From NCBI RefSeq assembly GCF_907163085.1, contig NZ_CAJQTX010000007.1, positions 124,001 through 188,000 on the forward strand: a stretch of DNA of 64,000 nt. Direction: 5' to 3'. The first letter of the stretch is position 1. Each line of letters opens with the position of its first letter. This DNA is from Candidatus Accumulibacter sp. ACC003 (lineage in GTDB: Bacteria > Pseudomonadota > Gammaproteobacteria > Burkholderiales > Rhodocyclaceae). Of the stretch, positions 8,449 to 18,191 are shown one piece after another. A program made the position numbers and the translations under genes. A model generated the notes under the pieces. It ran no database searches, was not told the DNA's origin, and saw only the letters and a list, made by a program, of their open reading frames with translations.

Positions 8449-10398
8449 ATGAGTTACACCGCAGAATCGATCGCTGTCCTCAAGGGGCTGGAGCCGGTGC
8501 GCCATCGTCCCGGGATGTACACGCGTACCGACTGTCCCTTGCACATCATTCAGGAAGCGATCGACAACGCCGCCGACGAGGCGCTCGGCGGCCATTGCAA
8601 ACGCATCGAGGTGACGCTGCACAGCGACCAGTCGGTCAGCGTCGAGGACGACGGTCGCGGTATTCCGGTCGAGGTTCATCCGCTCGAAGGCGTACCGACG
8701 GTCGAAGTGGTGTTCACCCAGCTGCACGCCGGTGGCAAGTTCAGCAAGGACGACCACGACTCGGCGTATCGTTTCTCGGGCGGTCTGCACGGCGTCGGCG
8801 TTTCGGTGACCAACGCGCTGTCGACGCGGCTCGAGGTCGAGGTCGTCCGCGGTGGCGCGCGCCACCGGCTGGCTTTTGCCAGCGGCGCTCTGCTCGAACC
8901 GCTGCAGCGCGTCGGCGACGCGCCGAAGAAGGCCTCGGGGACGCGCGTGCGCGCCTGGCCCGACCCGGTCTTCTTCGATTCGCCGCTGATCCCGGCGCCG
9001 CCGCTCGAGCGCCTGCTGCGCAGCAAGGCGTTGCTGCTACCCGGCCTGCAGGTTTCACTGCACGTCGAGGGCGGCGCGACGACCGAATGGTGTTTCGCCA
9101 GCGGCATGCTGCAGTATCTGAGCGAGCAGATCGACGGCGAGCTCGTCGCACCGGTATTCAGCAGCGAGAAGTACGCGCGCAAAGGCGACGAGAACTTCCC
9201 GGTCGGCTCGGGCGCGTCCTGGGCGATCTGCTGGACGGCCGACGGCGGCCTGGCGCGCGAATCGTACGTTAACCTGATTCCGACACCCGCCGGCGGTACG
9301 CACGAGGCCGGTCTGCGGCAGGCGGTGCTCGAATCGGTCAAGAGTTTCGCCGATCATCACGCGCTGCTGCCGAAGGGCGTCAAGCTCGCCGCCGAGGACG
9401 TCTTCTCGCGCGCCAGCTTCGTTCTTGCGGTGCGCATGCTCGATCCGTCGTTTCAGGGGCAGACCAAGGAGCGCCTGAATTCGCGCGACGCGGTCGCACT
9501 GGTCGCGCGCATGCTGCGCGATCCCCTGGAGTTGTGGCTCAACGAGCATCCCGATGCCGCCAAGAAAATCACCGACCTGGCGATCCGTGCCGCGCAAGCG
9601 CGCGCCCGCGCCGGCCAGAAGGTCGAGAAGCGCAAGCAGTCGGGCGTCGCGATCCTGCCGGGAAAGCTTTCCGATTGCCAGAGCGAGGACAGCCGTCGCA
9701 ACGAGATCTTTCTGGTCGAAGGCGACTCTGCCGGCGGCTCGGCGAAAGCCGGCCGCGACAAGGAATTGCAGGCGATCCTGCCGCTGCGCGGCAAGGTCTT
9801 GAATACCTGGGAGGTCGATGCCGGCAGTCTGTTCGCCAACCGCGAGGTGCACGATATCGCCGTCGCGCTCGGTATCGATCCGCATCCGGCGAGCGCGGCC
9901 GACTCGGTGCTGGCCAACCTGCGCTATGGCAAGGTGGTGATCATGACCGACGCCGACGTCGACGGTTCGCACATCCGCGTCCTGTTGTGCACGCTGTTCT
10001 ACCGCCATTTTCCGAAGCTGATTGCCGCTGGTCATTTGTACTTCGCGCAGCCGCCGCTCTATCGCCTGGACGTCCCTGGTCATGGCAAGAACCGGCCGCC
10101 GCGCAAGATCTATGCGCTCGACAGCGCCGAGCGCGAAGCGTCGCTCGATCGCCTGCGGCTCGAGGGGATCAAGCCCGAAGCGGTCGGCATCTCGCGCTTC
10201 AAGGGCCTCGGCGAAATGAATTCGGAGCAACTCTGGGAAACGACGATGTCGCCCGATACGCGCCGCCTGATGCGCATCCGCATGCCGGGCGCCGAAGCGG
10301 CCAGGCCGGTGATGCAGATGTTGATGGGCAAGAGCGAGTCGGCGGGCCGGCGGGCGTGGATGGAAGATAACGGCGCGCTGATCGGCGCCGAAGTGTGA
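8449..10398 (+). CDS. parE: DNA topoisomerase IV subunit B
   Basis: ParE is the ATPase subunit of topoisomerase IV, which with ParC unlinks daughter chromosomes and relaxes supercoils. The 649-residue length, without the large insertion of proteobacterial GyrB, points to ParE. Seen: GHKL ATPase motifs [10 protein letters not shown] (Glu36, Asn40), [10 protein letters not shown] (about 66-75), [15 protein letters not shown] (about 111-125); a TOPRIM domain with [12 protein letters not shown] near 420 and [10 protein letters not shown] near 500; and [11 protein letters not shown]. The start at ATG 8449 has GGAGAA 11 bases upstream and begins exactly where the family does (MSYTAESI). parC follows after 13 bases, so the two subunits are co-transcribed and probably co-translated. 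Confidence 0.97.
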   Translation: MSYTAESIAVLKGLEPVRHRPGMYTRTDCPLHIIQEAIDNAADEALGGHCKRIEVTLHSDQSVSVEDDGRGIPVEVHPLEGVPTVEVVFTQLHAGGKFSKDDHDSAYRFSGGLHGVGVSVTNALSTRLEVEVVRGGARHRLAFASGALLEPLQRVGDAPKKASGTRVRAWPDPVFFDSPLIPAPPLERLLRSKALLLPGLQVSLHVEGGATTEWCFASGMLQYLSEQIDGELVAPVFSSEKYARKGDENFPVGSGASWAICWTADGGLARESYVNLIPTPAGGTHEAGLRQAVLESVKSFADHHALLPKGVKLAAEDVFSRASFVLAVRMLDPSFQGQTKERLNSRDAVALVARMLRDPLELWLNEHPDAAKKITDLAIRAAQARARAGQKVEKRKQSGVAILPGKLSDCQSEDSRRNEIFLVEGDSAGGSAKAGRDKELQAILPLRGKVLNTWEVDAGSLFANREVHDIAVALGIDPHPASAADSVLANLRYGKVVIMTDADVDGSHIRVLLCTLFYRHFPKLIAAGHLYFAQPPLYRLDVPGHGKNRPPRKIYALDSAEREASLDRLRLEGIKPEAVGISRFKGLGEMNSEQLWETTMSPDTRRLMRIRMPGAEAARPVMQMLMGKSESAGRRAWMEDNGALIGAEV

Positions 10399-10411
10399 GG
10401 GCCAGCTGAAC

Positions 10412-12781
10412 GTGATCAAGGACGACTCGACGCCAGACCTGTTTAGCGAACTGCCGCCGCTGGCACCGCCACCGGCGCCACCCGTGCCACCCGCGCCACC
10501 GGACTCGCCAGCGCTGGCCGCCGACGACGAAGACGACAGCATCCTGCTGCATGACTCGGCGGCGCGCGATTACCTCGAATACGCGATCGCCGTCGTCAAG
10601 GGCCGCGCGCTGCCCGACGTCAAGGACGGCCTCAAGCCGGTGCAGCGGCGGGTGCTCTTCGCGATGCGTGAACTCGGGCTGTCGGCGACCGCCAAGCCGG
10701 TCAAGTCGGCACGCGTCGTCGGCGACGTGATCGGCAAATACCACCCGCACGGCGATACCTCGGCGTACGACGCGATGGTCCGTGTCGCGCAGCCGTTCAT
10801 GTTGCGTTACCCGCTGGTCGATGGCCAGGGCAATTTCGGCTCGCGCGACGGCGACAACGCCGCCGCCATGCGCTACACCGAAGCGCGCCTGACGGCGATC
10901 GCCGAGCTGTTGCTCGGCGAACTCGGCGAAGGGACGGTCGATTTCCAGCCGAATTACGACGGCTCTTTCGACGAACCGGCGTTTCTACCGGCGCGCCTGC
11001 CTTTCCTGTTGCTCAACGGCGCCTCGGGAATTGCCGTCGGGATGGCCACCGAAATCCCGGCGCACAACCTGCGCGAAGTCGCCGCCGCGGCGATCCACAA
11101 GATCGAGCATCCGCAAGCCGGCCTCGACGAGATGCTCGAATACGTTCCCGGTCCCGATTACCCGGGCGGCGGGCAGATCATTTCGTCGCCGGGCGATATT
11201 GCCGCCGCCTACCGCAGCGGCCGTGGCAGCCTGCGCGTACGCGCCCGCTACGAGATCGAGGAAATGGCGCGTGGCGCCTGGCAAGTGGTGTTCACCGAGT
11301 TGCCGCCGGGCGTTTCTTCGGCCAAGGTGCTCTCCGAAATAGGCGTCCTGCTCAACCCGCAGCCGCGACCGGGCAAGAAAGTGATCGAGCAGTCAACGGC
11401 GCAACTGAAGGCGCTGATGGCGTCGCAGCTTGACCGCGCGCGCGACGAATCGGGCAAGGACGCCGACGTCCGCCTGGTTTTCGAGCCAAGCACCTCGCGC
11501 ATCGATCGTAGCGAGTTCGTCTCGCTGCTGCTGGCGCATACCAGCCTCGAGACCTCGGCGCCGATCAACCTGGTCGCTGTCGGCATTGACGGCCGGCCGT
11601 GCCAGAAGTCGCTGCTCGACCTGATCGGCGAGTGGTGTACTTTCCGGATCCGGACGGTGCACCGCCGCACGGCGTTTCGCCTGCAGAAAGCCGACGACCG
11701 TATCCACATTCTCGAAGGCCGGCACATCGTCTACCTGAACATCGACGAAGTGATCCGCATCATCCGCCAGTCCGACGAGCCGAAAGCGGCGCTGATTGCC
11801 CGCTTCGCGCTGTCCGATCGGCAGGCCGAGGACATCCTGGAAATCCGCCTGCGGCAGTTGGCGCGGCTGGAGGGGATTCGCATCGAGCAGGAGCTGGCCA
11901 AGCTGCGCAGCGAGCGCGAGGGCTTGCTCAAGCTGCTCGGCAGCGACGCGCTGCTGCGCCGGCAGGTGATCCGCGAAATCAAGGCCGACGCCGAGAAGCA
12001 CGGCGACGCGCGGCGGACGATCATTGAGACTGCGACGATGGCGTCACGCGCTGAAGCCGCTGCCGTCGCCGATGAGCCGGTGACGGTGATTATTTCCGAG
12101 AAGGGCTGGGCGCGCGTTCGCCAGGGGCATGGCCTCGACGTTTCCGGCGTCGTTTTCAAGGACGGTGACCGCGCCGGTTCGGCGCAGGAGTGCCGCTCGG
12201 TCGACTCGCTGGTGATCGTGTCGACTGCCGGACGCGCGTTCACCGTCGCCGTCGCCAGCCTGCCCGACGGTCGCGGCATGGGCGCGCCGCTGTCGTCCTT
12301 CGCCGAACTCGGCGTCGGCAAGATCGCGCACGTGCTGACCGCTCGCCCGGACGAGCCCTTGCTGGTCGCCAAGACCTCTGGTTACGGCTTCGTTTGCACT
12401 TTCGGCGACCTGCTGTCGCGGCAGAAGGCTGGCAAGGCCTTCGTCAGCGTCGAGGACGGCGCCAGCATCCTGCCGCTGCTGCGGCTGGCCGGGCGCGACC
12501 ATCTCGCGGCGCTGTCGGAAGACGGCCGCCTGCTGGTCTTCCCGCTCGAGCAGATGAAACGCCTGAGCAGCGGCAAGGGTGTGCAGATCATCGGCCTGCG
12601 CGACGGCGAGTCGCTGCGTGCGGTAATCGCCACGCAGGGCGCCCAAGTGACGATCAAGGGAACGCTGCGCGGCCGCACCAAGACGCTGCTCTCCGAGGAC
12701 CGCCATTTTGGCCTGCGCGCACGCCGGGGTTCGCCGGTCGGGCAGATCAGCCATGTGACGCTGGTCGCCCATCCCGAGTAA
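10412..12781 (+). CDS. parC: DNA topoisomerase IV subunit A
   Basis: ParC is the DNA-cleaving subunit of topoisomerase IV. The 789-residue protein starts at GTG 10412, just behind parE. It has an unusual proline-rich N-terminal tail (about residues 12-37, [16 protein letters not shown]) before the conserved core begins at [14 protein letters not shown]. The catalytic tyrosine is Y155 in [10 protein letters not shown], about 35 residues later than in E. coli ParC, as the tail predicts. [14 protein letters not shown] and [11 protein letters not shown] frame the active site. The C-terminal region from about residue 550 has the beta-pinwheel blade pattern ([21 protein letters not shown]). The proline tail is probably disordered. 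Confidence 0.97.
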   Translation: MIKDDSTPDLFSELPPLAPPPAPPVPPAPPDSPALAADDEDDSILLHDSAARDYLEYAIAVVKGRALPDVKDGLKPVQRRVLFAMRELGLSATAKPVKSARVVGDVIGKYHPHGDTSAYDAMVRVAQPFMLRYPLVDGQGNFGSRDGDNAAAMRYTEARLTAIAELLLGELGEGTVDFQPNYDGSFDEPAFLPARLPFLLLNGASGIAVGMATEIPAHNLREVAAAAIHKIEHPQAGLDEMLEYVPGPDYPGGGQIISSPGDIAAAYRSGRGSLRVRARYEIEEMARGAWQVVFTELPPGVSSAKVLSEIGVLLNPQPRPGKKVIEQSTAQLKALMASQLDRARDESGKDADVRLVFEPSTSRIDRSEFVSLLLAHTSLETSAPINLVAVGIDGRPCQKSLLDLIGEWCTFRIRTVHRRTAFRLQKADDRIHILEGRHIVYLNIDEVIRIIRQSDEPKAALIARFALSDRQAEDILEIRLRQLARLEGIRIEQELAKLRSEREGLLKLLGSDALLRRQVIREIKADAEKHGDARRTIIETATMASRAEAAAVADEPVTVIISEKGWARVRQGHGLDVSGVVFKDGDRAGSAQECRSVDSLVIVSTAGRAFTVAVASLPDGRGMGAPLSSFAELGVGKIAHVLTARPDEPLLVAKTSGYGFVCTFGDLLSRQKAGKAFVSVEDGASILPLLRLAGRDHLAALSEDGRLLVFPLEQMKRLSSGKGVQIIGLRDGESLRAVIATQGAQVTIKGTLRGRTKTLLSEDRHFGLRARRGSPVGQISHVTLVAHPE

Positions 12782-12833
12782 GCACGCGCCGGCGCGTGTT
12801 GCCGGCACGTTGCGCATGTCAAGGAGCGAGGAA

Positions 12834-13319
12834 TTGACGACTTTCCAAAAACAGAATCTGCTCAAGCGCCTGGCGATCGCTGGCGTGCTGGCTTTTTTCG
12901 GTGCGGCGGCGGCCGCCGAGCAGGTTGGTTGTGTGACCACCGAATGGAAGCTGATTGGTTCGAACCACAAGGTTTGCGTCGACAGCTTTGCCGACCCGAA
13001 GGTGTCGGGGGTGACGTGTCACGTCAGCCAGGCGCGAACCGGCGGCGTCAGTGGCTCCTTCGGTCTGGCGCAGGACCCCTCGCAGTTCTCGCTGGCGTGT
13101 CGGCAGACCGGCCCGATCGTCCTGCCGGCGAAGCTGCCGAAAGAGGCGACGGTCTTTGCCGAAGATACCTCGATCCTGTTCAAGGAGACGCGCGTCATCA
13201 GGATGTGGGACGCCGCCAACAATACCCTGGTCTACCTGGCGATCAGCCGCAAGCTGATCGACGGCGCGCCAGCGAACAGCATTTCGACGGTGCCGGTGAT
13301 GCCCTGGGGCGGCCGTTGA
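12834..13319 (+). CDS. creA: CreA family periplasmic protein
   Basis: CreA is a small conserved exported protein of unclear function. The protein has a clear signal peptide (LLKRLAIAGVLAFFGAAAAAE) and the CreA pattern: EQVGCVTTEWKLIGSNHKV, KVSGVTCHVSQARTGGVSG, FGLAQDP and the C-terminal ISTVPVMPWG. TTG 12834 is the likely start because AAGGAG lies eight bases upstream; ATG 12816 and TTG 12810 would put that ribosome site inside the gene. Mature length, about 135-140 residues, is normal. It sits between parC (52-base gap) and a DNA methyltransferase gene, so operon membership is unclear. Cysteine pairs (V-G-C, T-C-H, L-A-C) could form disulfides in the periplasm. Confidence 0.9.
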   Translation: MTTFQKQNLLKRLAIAGVLAFFGAAAAAEQVGCVTTEWKLIGSNHKVCVDSFADPKVSGVTCHVSQARTGGVSGSFGLAQDPSQFSLACRQTGPIVLPAKLPKEATVFAEDTSILFKETRVIRMWDAANNTLVYLAISRKLIDGAPANSISTVPVMPWGGR

Positions 13320-13368
13320 AAATGCGCGCGCCGACGGTGATCGGGATTTTGTCGACAGCGGGCTGGCG

Positions 13369-14700
13369 ATGGCGGTGAACGCGGCGGCGCCGGCGGCGCG
13401 CGACATCGCGGGTCTTGGGCAGGTGTTCACGCCGAGCGCGATCGTCGACTTGATGCTCACGCTGGTGCGCAATCGCGGGCGGGTGCTCGAGCCGGCGTGC
13501 GGCGACGGTGTCTTCCTGCAGCATTTCCCGTTCGCGGTGGGAATCGAGATCGACCCCGGGCATGCGCCGGTGGGCGCGCGCGTGATGGATTTCTTTGCGC
13601 TGCCCGAGCATGAAGTGTTCGCCACGATCATCGGCAATCCGCCCTACGTGCGCTATCAGGACATCGCCGCGACGGCGCGTGCCAACATCCGCGGCAGCGT
13701 TCTCGACGGGCGCGCCAATCTCTATCTGTTTTTTATCGAGAAGTGCCTGCGTCATCTGGCGCCCGGCGGCGAGCTGGTGTTCATCACGCCGCGCGATTTC
13801 CTGAAGGCGACTTCGGCGGTGCCGCTGAACCGGCTGCTCTACGCCGCCGGGACGATTACCGACCTGGTCGATCTCGGCGACTCGCGGCTGTTCGACGACG
13901 CCGCGCCGAATTGCGCGATCTGGCGTTTCGAACGCGACAATTTCTCCCGCCTGACGCGCTACGCTGCGCAGGGCGTCGCCGACGGCATCGCCGGGTTGAC
14001 GCGACTGCAGTGGGCCGAGCGCCATTTCGTCGAGAGTGCCGGCCACCTGCTGTTTACGCGCGGCGACTACGGCCTGCACCTGGACGACATCGCTTTCGTC
14101 AAGGTCGGCGCGGTGTCCGGCGCCGACGACCTCTACGCCAACGACGATTACGGCAACCGCAGCTTCGTCTGTTCGGCGACGGTGGCCACTGGCGACACCC
14201 GGCGGATGCTCTGGTGCGAGCCGGGCGAGCCGCCGCCAGCGGCGCTGCGGCCACACAAGGAACGCCTGATCGCGCGCCGCATACGAGCCTTCGACGAGTC
14301 CAACTGGTGGCGCTGGGGGCGGGGCTATTATCAGTCGCCAGAGCCGCGGGTGTATGTGAACAACAAGACCCGCCGCCAGCAGCCGTTTTTTGTGCACCCC
14401 TGCCGGAACTACGACGGCAGCGTGCTGGCGATCTTTGCACGCGATCCGACGGTCGATGTGCAGGCGCTGGCGCTGGCCTTGAACGGCGTCGACTGGGCCG
14501 ACCTCGGTTTTGTTTGCGATGGTCGCTTCCTGTTTACCCAGCGCAGCCTCGAGCAGACGCCGCTGCCGGAATCCTTCCGTTCTTTCGTGCCCGCGGCCGG
14601 TGTAAGATCGTCGGCCGAGCTACCCGCACTGCTGTCGCCGCAGCCGCAGCCGCAACCGCCTTCGCCACCGCGCAGCCCGCTGGCAACGGGGAGGAGATAA
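13369..14700 (+). CDS. Orphan N6-adenine DNA methyltransferase (Eco57I/TaqI-like)
   Basis: This 443-residue protein has the hallmarks of an amino-group DNA methyltransferase of the gamma order: FTPSAIVDLML, motif I VLEPACGDGVFL (about 44-55) for S-adenosylmethionine, and motif IV GNPPYVRYQD near 89-98, the NPPY box of N6-adenine enzymes. LRHLAPGGELVFITPRDFLK follows. The C-terminal half (from about 200) should be the target-recognition domain and ends in a proline/glutamine-rich tail. No restriction endonuclease gene is near, so it is an orphan by context. ATG 13369 lies 49 bases after creA; no strong ribosome site is visible. gshA begins four bases after its stop, with that gene's ribosome site (GGGAGGAG) inside this gene's last codons. 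The target sequence cannot be told. Confidence 0.85.
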   Translation: MAVNAAAPAARDIAGLGQVFTPSAIVDLMLTLVRNRGRVLEPACGDGVFLQHFPFAVGIEIDPGHAPVGARVMDFFALPEHEVFATIIGNPPYVRYQDIAATARANIRGSVLDGRANLYLFFIEKCLRHLAPGGELVFITPRDFLKATSAVPLNRLLYAAGTITDLVDLGDSRLFDDAAPNCAIWRFERDNFSRLTRYAAQGVADGIAGLTRLQWAERHFVESAGHLLFTRGDYGLHLDDIAFVKVGAVSGADDLYANDDYGNRSFVCSATVATGDTRRMLWCEPGEPPPAALRPHKERLIARRIRAFDESNWWRWGRGYYQSPEPRVYVNNKTRRQQPFFVHPCRNYDGSVLAIFARDPTVDVQALALALNGVDWADLGFVCDGRFLFTQRSLEQTPLPESFRSFVPAAGVRSSAELPALLSPQPQPQPPSPPRSPLATGRR

Positions 14701-14704
14701 GCCC

Positions 14705-15739
14705 ATGGTTCCGCACCTAAGCACTGCCCTCAAGGGGCCGCTGCTGGAGATCGAGAGCCGTTTCCTCGAGGCCTTGCCGGAGATCCTGCGTTTGACCGGC
14801 CTCGAGGTTCGCCTGGGTTCGCTGTCGCCGGACGTCGTCAAGCCGACGACCGTCGACCTGCCGGACGGGTCGACGCTGCTGCTCGAGCCGCTGTTGCGCC
14901 GGCAAAACCGGCTCGGTCTTGACGACTTCGACCCCTGTGCGATCCTGCTCAACAACGATCTGTCGAGCGGCATTCCGGCGATCCTGCGCGATCTCGACGA
15001 GCAGTTCGTCCGGCCGCCCTTGCACGCCGCTTGGGCGGTGCGCCGCAAGTCGAACCACTTCGCCGCCTACGACGAGGTCGCCGGCGATTTTGCCCGCCTG
15101 ATCGGCATCGACCCGTGGCGGATCAATCCCTACTTCGCGGTTTGCGAGGCGGTCAATTTTCACGAGCGGCAGGGTGAGGAGTGCCTGGCGGCCAACGTCG
15201 ATGCGGTGCTCGGGCTGATTCGCGAGAAGTACCAAGAGTACGCTATTTACAAGACGCCGTACGTCGTCGTCAAGGCCGATGCCGGCACCTACGGAATGGC
15301 CGTGATGACCGTCAAGGACACGTCGCAGGTGGTCGCGCTCAATCGCAAACAGCGCAACAAGATGTCGGTGATCAAGGAAGGCCTGGCGGTCTCGCAGGTG
15401 ATCATCCAGGAAGGCGTGCATACTTTCGAGCAGGTCGGCAGCGGTGATCAGGCCGGCGTCGCCGAACCGGTGGTGTATATGATCGATCGCTTTGTCGTCG
15501 GTGGCTTCTACCGCGTGCATGGCAGCCGCGGCCGCGACGAAAGCCTGAACGTACCGGGAATGCATTTCGAGCCGCTGGCTTTCGAGACCAGCTGTTCGCT
15601 GCCCGACCAGTGCCAGAATCCAGACGCCGCGCCAAACCGCTTCTACGCCTACGGCGTCGTTGCCCGCCTGGCGCAACTCGCCGCGGCGCTCGAACTCGAG
15701 CGCACGGCGCCCCTTGAGGAGCAGCTCGCATGCGCATAG
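14705..15739 (+). CDS. gshA: Glutamate-cysteine ligase, proteobacterial type, apparently internally shortened
   Basis: GshA makes gamma-glutamylcysteine, the first step of glutathione synthesis. Most of the protein matches the ~400-430-residue family found in Acidithiobacillus and betaproteobacteria: KPTTVDLPDGS, DPCAILLNNDLS, RKSNHFAAYDEVA, IGIDPWRINPYF, VKADAGTYGMAVMTV, NRKQRNKMSVIKEG, EPVVYMIDRFVVGGFYRVH, NRFYAYGVVARL. It is only 344 residues long. The first 20 residues (VPHLSTALKGPLLEIE) and the part from ILRLTGLEVRLGSL align, but the roughly 85-90 residues normally between them, which I recall as including a VDLRN...FPGGFNNL block, are missing. The frame is intact. GGAGG precedes ATG 14705. 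gshB overlaps its end by ten bases. Activity is uncertain because of the missing block. Confidence 0.88.
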   Translation: MVPHLSTALKGPLLEIESRFLEALPEILRLTGLEVRLGSLSPDVVKPTTVDLPDGSTLLLEPLLRRQNRLGLDDFDPCAILLNNDLSSGIPAILRDLDEQFVRPPLHAAWAVRRKSNHFAAYDEVAGDFARLIGIDPWRINPYFAVCEAVNFHERQGEECLAANVDAVLGLIREKYQEYAIYKTPYVVVKADAGTYGMAVMTVKDTSQVVALNRKQRNKMSVIKEGLAVSQVIIQEGVHTFEQVGSGDQAGVAEPVVYMIDRFVVGGFYRVHGSRGRDESLNVPGMHFEPLAFETSCSLPDQCQNPDAAPNRFYAYGVVARLAQLAAALELERTAPLEEQLACA

Positions 15740-16683
15740 CCTTCGTCGTCGACCCCTTGCCCTTGCTCAAGGCCTACAAGGACACCAGTATCGCCATGAT
15801 GCGCGCCGCGCAGGCCGCCGGGCACGCCATCTGGGTGGTCCAGCAGCCGGCGATCCACTGGTCGGCGGTGCACGGCGTGTGCGCCGAAGCGGTGCACCTG
15901 GAAATGCTCGCCGACGATGACGACTGGTTCGTCGAGGTCGATCGCCACGTCGTCGCGCTGCGCGATTTCGGCGCCGTGCTGATGCGCAAGGATCCGCCTT
16001 TCGATGCCGAATACGTCACCACCACCTGGCTGCTCGAGCGCGCCGAGGCCGAGGGCGCGCGCGTCTTCAACTCGCCGCGGGCCTTGCGCGATCATTCCGA
16101 GAAGCTGTCGGTCGCCGAGTTTGCGTCGTTTGCCGTGGCCAGCGTCGTCGCCCGCGACCCGGCGCTGATCCACGCCTTCGTCGAGCGCGAGCGCGACACC
16201 ATCCTGAAGCCGCTCGACGGCATGGGCGGTAGCGAGATCTTCCGCGTTCGCCACGATGACCCGAACCGTAACGTGATCGTCGAGACGCTGACGCACCACG
16301 GCGCCAGAACGATCATGGCGCAGCGCTACATTCCCGAGATCAGCGACGGCGACAAGCGCATCCTGATCGTCGGCGGCGAAGTCGTTCCCTATTGCCTGGC
16401 ACGCATTCCCAAGGCCGGCGAGACGCGCGGCAATCTGGCCGTTGGCGGCCGCGGCGTGGCGCGCGCGCTGAGCGACCGTGACCGCGAGATCGCCGGCACG
16501 CTGGCGCCGGTGCTCGCCGCGCGCGGCCTGTTGCTGGTCGGCCTCGACGTGATTGGCGACTGGCTGACCGAGATCAACGTCACCAGTCCGACGTGCTTCG
16601 TCGAAATCGCCGAGCAGACCGGCTTCGACGCCGCCGAACTGTTCGTCGCCGCGCTGGAGCGGGCGTGCGCATCCGGCGCCTAG
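15730..16683 (+). CDS. gshB: Glutathione synthetase
   Basis: GshB joins glycine to gamma-glutamylcysteine using ATP. The 317-residue protein shows the prokaryotic GshB pattern: N-terminal MRIAFVVDPLPLLKAYKDTS; RKDPPFDAEYVTTTWLLERA (about 80-99); the ATP-grasp elements ILKPLDGMGGSEIFRV (about 158-173), GDKRILIVGGEVVPYCLAR and GLDVIGDWLTEINVTSPT near the C-terminus. It overlaps gshA by ten bases and apbE by 19, so the three are translated from one message. GGAG lies about ten bases before the ATG inside gshA. Length and all motifs are normal, in contrast to the shortened gshA beside it. Confidence 0.97.
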   Translation: MRIAFVVDPLPLLKAYKDTSIAMMRAAQAAGHAIWVVQQPAIHWSAVHGVCAEAVHLEMLADDDDWFVEVDRHVVALRDFGAVLMRKDPPFDAEYVTTTWLLERAEAEGARVFNSPRALRDHSEKLSVAEFASFAVASVVARDPALIHAFVERERDTILKPLDGMGGSEIFRVRHDDPNRNVIVETLTHHGARTIMAQRYIPEISDGDKRILIVGGEVVPYCLARIPKAGETRGNLAVGGRGVARALSDRDREIAGTLAPVLAARGLLLVGLDVIGDWLTEINVTSPTCFVEIAEQTGFDAAELFVAALERACASGA

Positions 16684-17702
16684 TTTTCCTGTTCGTTCTG
16701 CTGGCGAGCCTGGCGGCCTGCGGCAAGGCGCCCTTGCATTACCAGCAGGCTTTCGTTTTTGGTACCCGTGTCGAGCTACTGATCGCCGGACTTCCGGAGG
16801 ACGCGGCGCGTCCCGCCGCCGCCGCCGTGTTGCGCGAGTTCGACCGCCTGCACCGCAGCTACCACGCCTGGAAGCCTTCCGAGCTGAGCGCGCTGAACGA
16901 GGCCATCGCCGCCGGCCGGACGCAAACGGTGTCGCCCGAACTGGCCGCACTGATCGGCGAAGGGCAGCGTCTGTCGCTCGCCAGCGAGGGGCTGTTCGAC
17001 CCCGGAATCGGTCGCCTGATCGCTCTCTGGGGTTTTCAGTCCGACGATCTGCCGGCGGCGCTGCCCGACGCCGACGCGCTGGCGGCCTGGCGGGCGGCCA
17101 GGCCGGGGATTGCCGACCTGCACCTCGATGGTCTCGAAGTCAGCAGTGAAAAGCGCGCGCTGGCGCTCGACTTCGGCGGTTACCTCAAGGGCGTAGCGCT
17201 CGACCGCGCGGCAGCGATTCTCAAGGAGCAGGGCGTGCATAACGCGCTGATCAACATCGGCGGCAACGTCCTGGCGCTGGGCAGCAAGAACGGTCAGCGC
17301 TGGCGGGTCGGTATCCAGCATCCGCGGCAACCGGGTCCGCTGGCGACTCTCGAACTCGACGATGGCGAGGCGATTGGCACCTCGGGCGATTACCAGCGCT
17401 ACTTCGAGGTCGCCGGCCAGCGCTATAGCCATCTGCTCGACCCACACAGCGCGCAGCCGGCGACGGCTAGCCAGGCACTGACCGTGCTGATCACGCCGCG
17501 CGTCGCCGCCGGCACGCTGTCTGACGTCGCCAGCAAGCCGCTGTTCATCGCGGGCAGCGATTGGCCGCGTCTGGCGCGGGCGCTGCAGGTCGAGCACGTG
17601 CTGCGCATTGACGCCGCCGGGCGCCTGCAGGTCAGCCGCGCGATGCACGCTCGGCTGGACTACAGCGGCGGCCAGCCGAAGTCGCTCGAAGTCATGCCAT
17701 GA
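16665..17702 (+). CDS. apbE: FAD:protein FMN transferase ApbE (lipoprotein)
   Basis: ApbE covalently attaches FMN, taken from FAD, to threonine residues of membrane redox proteins such as Nqr and Rnf subunits. GTG 16665 is the likely start: GGAG is five bases upstream, and it gives a lipoprotein signal peptide (VFLFVLLASLAACGK) whose Cys would be lipidated. Upstream in-frame codons give only Arg-rich sequence overlapping gshB. Seen after the signal: FGTRVELLIAG, FDRLHRSYHAWKPSELS, ALDFGGYLKGVALD, NALINIGGNVLALG and the C-terminal GTLSDVASKPLFIAG. The 345-residue length is normal. No Nqr or Rnf genes are in the window, so its target is elsewhere. Confidence 0.93.
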   Translation: MRIRRLVFLFVLLASLAACGKAPLHYQQAFVFGTRVELLIAGLPEDAARPAAAAVLREFDRLHRSYHAWKPSELSALNEAIAAGRTQTVSPELAALIGEGQRLSLASEGLFDPGIGRLIALWGFQSDDLPAALPDADALAAWRAARPGIADLHLDGLEVSSEKRALALDFGGYLKGVALDRAAAILKEQGVHNALINIGGNVLALGSKNGQRWRVGIQHPRQPGPLATLELDDGEAIGTSGDYQRYFEVAGQRYSHLLDPHSAQPATASQALTVLITPRVAAGTLSDVASKPLFIAGSDWPRLARALQVEHVLRIDAAGRLQVSRAMHARLDYSGGQPKSLEVMP

Positions 17703-17778
17703 GACCTTTACGGATCCTGCCGAGTGACCGGGAATCGCTTAGAATGGCGGCCTGTCTGGCTGGCTGGGGGTGGCGGTA

Positions 17779-18168
17779 ATGATTGGAATCCTTCTGATAT
17801 CGCATGGTTGCTTTGGCGAAAGCCTGGTCCAGAACGCGTGTAATGTCCTCAACAAACGGCCGCCGCTGATCGCCCAGCTGGGCGTGTCGTGGCAGGATGA
17901 CCCGCTCGACCTGCTGCCGCTGGCTCGCCGGCGCTTGCAAGAAGTCGACGGCGGCAGCGGCGTTCTGGTGATGACCGATATCTTTGGCGCGACGCCGGCC
18001 AATCTGTCGCTCAAGCTGCTCGAACCCGGTCGCGTCGAAGGCGTTTCCGGACTCAGCCTGCCGATGCTGCTGCGGGCTCTGACGTATCGTGAGAAAGGGA
18101 TGGAAATTATTTTGCAGAAGGCCGTCAGCGGCGCCCACGACGGCGTCATGAAGCTGACGACATCGTAG
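17779..18168 (+). CDS. PTS EIIA component, mannose class
   Basis: A 129-residue EIIA domain of the mannose/fructose superfamily. In this chain it would accept phosphate from HPr on His9 (MIGILLISHGCFGESL). VMTDIFGATPANLSL and the C-terminal AVSGAHDGVMKL are typical. No EIIB, EIIC or EIID gene is near, so it probably has a regulatory rather than transport role, as described for incomplete PTS of betaproteobacteria. ATG 17779 begins the family match; GGGGGTGG upstream can serve as ribosome site. HPr starts 23 bases after the stop, then EI, so the phosphoryl chain is encoded in reverse order of flow. A TAGAAT at 17740-17745 may be the -10 box. Confidence 0.92.
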   Translation: MIGILLISHGCFGESLVQNACNVLNKRPPLIAQLGVSWQDDPLDLLPLARRRLQEVDGGSGVLVMTDIFGATPANLSLKLLEPGRVEGVSGLSLPMLLRALTYREKGMEIILQKAVSGAHDGVMKLTTS

Positions 18169-18191
18169 CTGGCCAAGAACAGGAGCACCGA

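Noticed and set aside
9055-10542. Antisense open frames opposite parE and ccmF (also 55631-57547)
   Set aside because: Both lie wholly on top of clear conserved genes and show only shadow composition.
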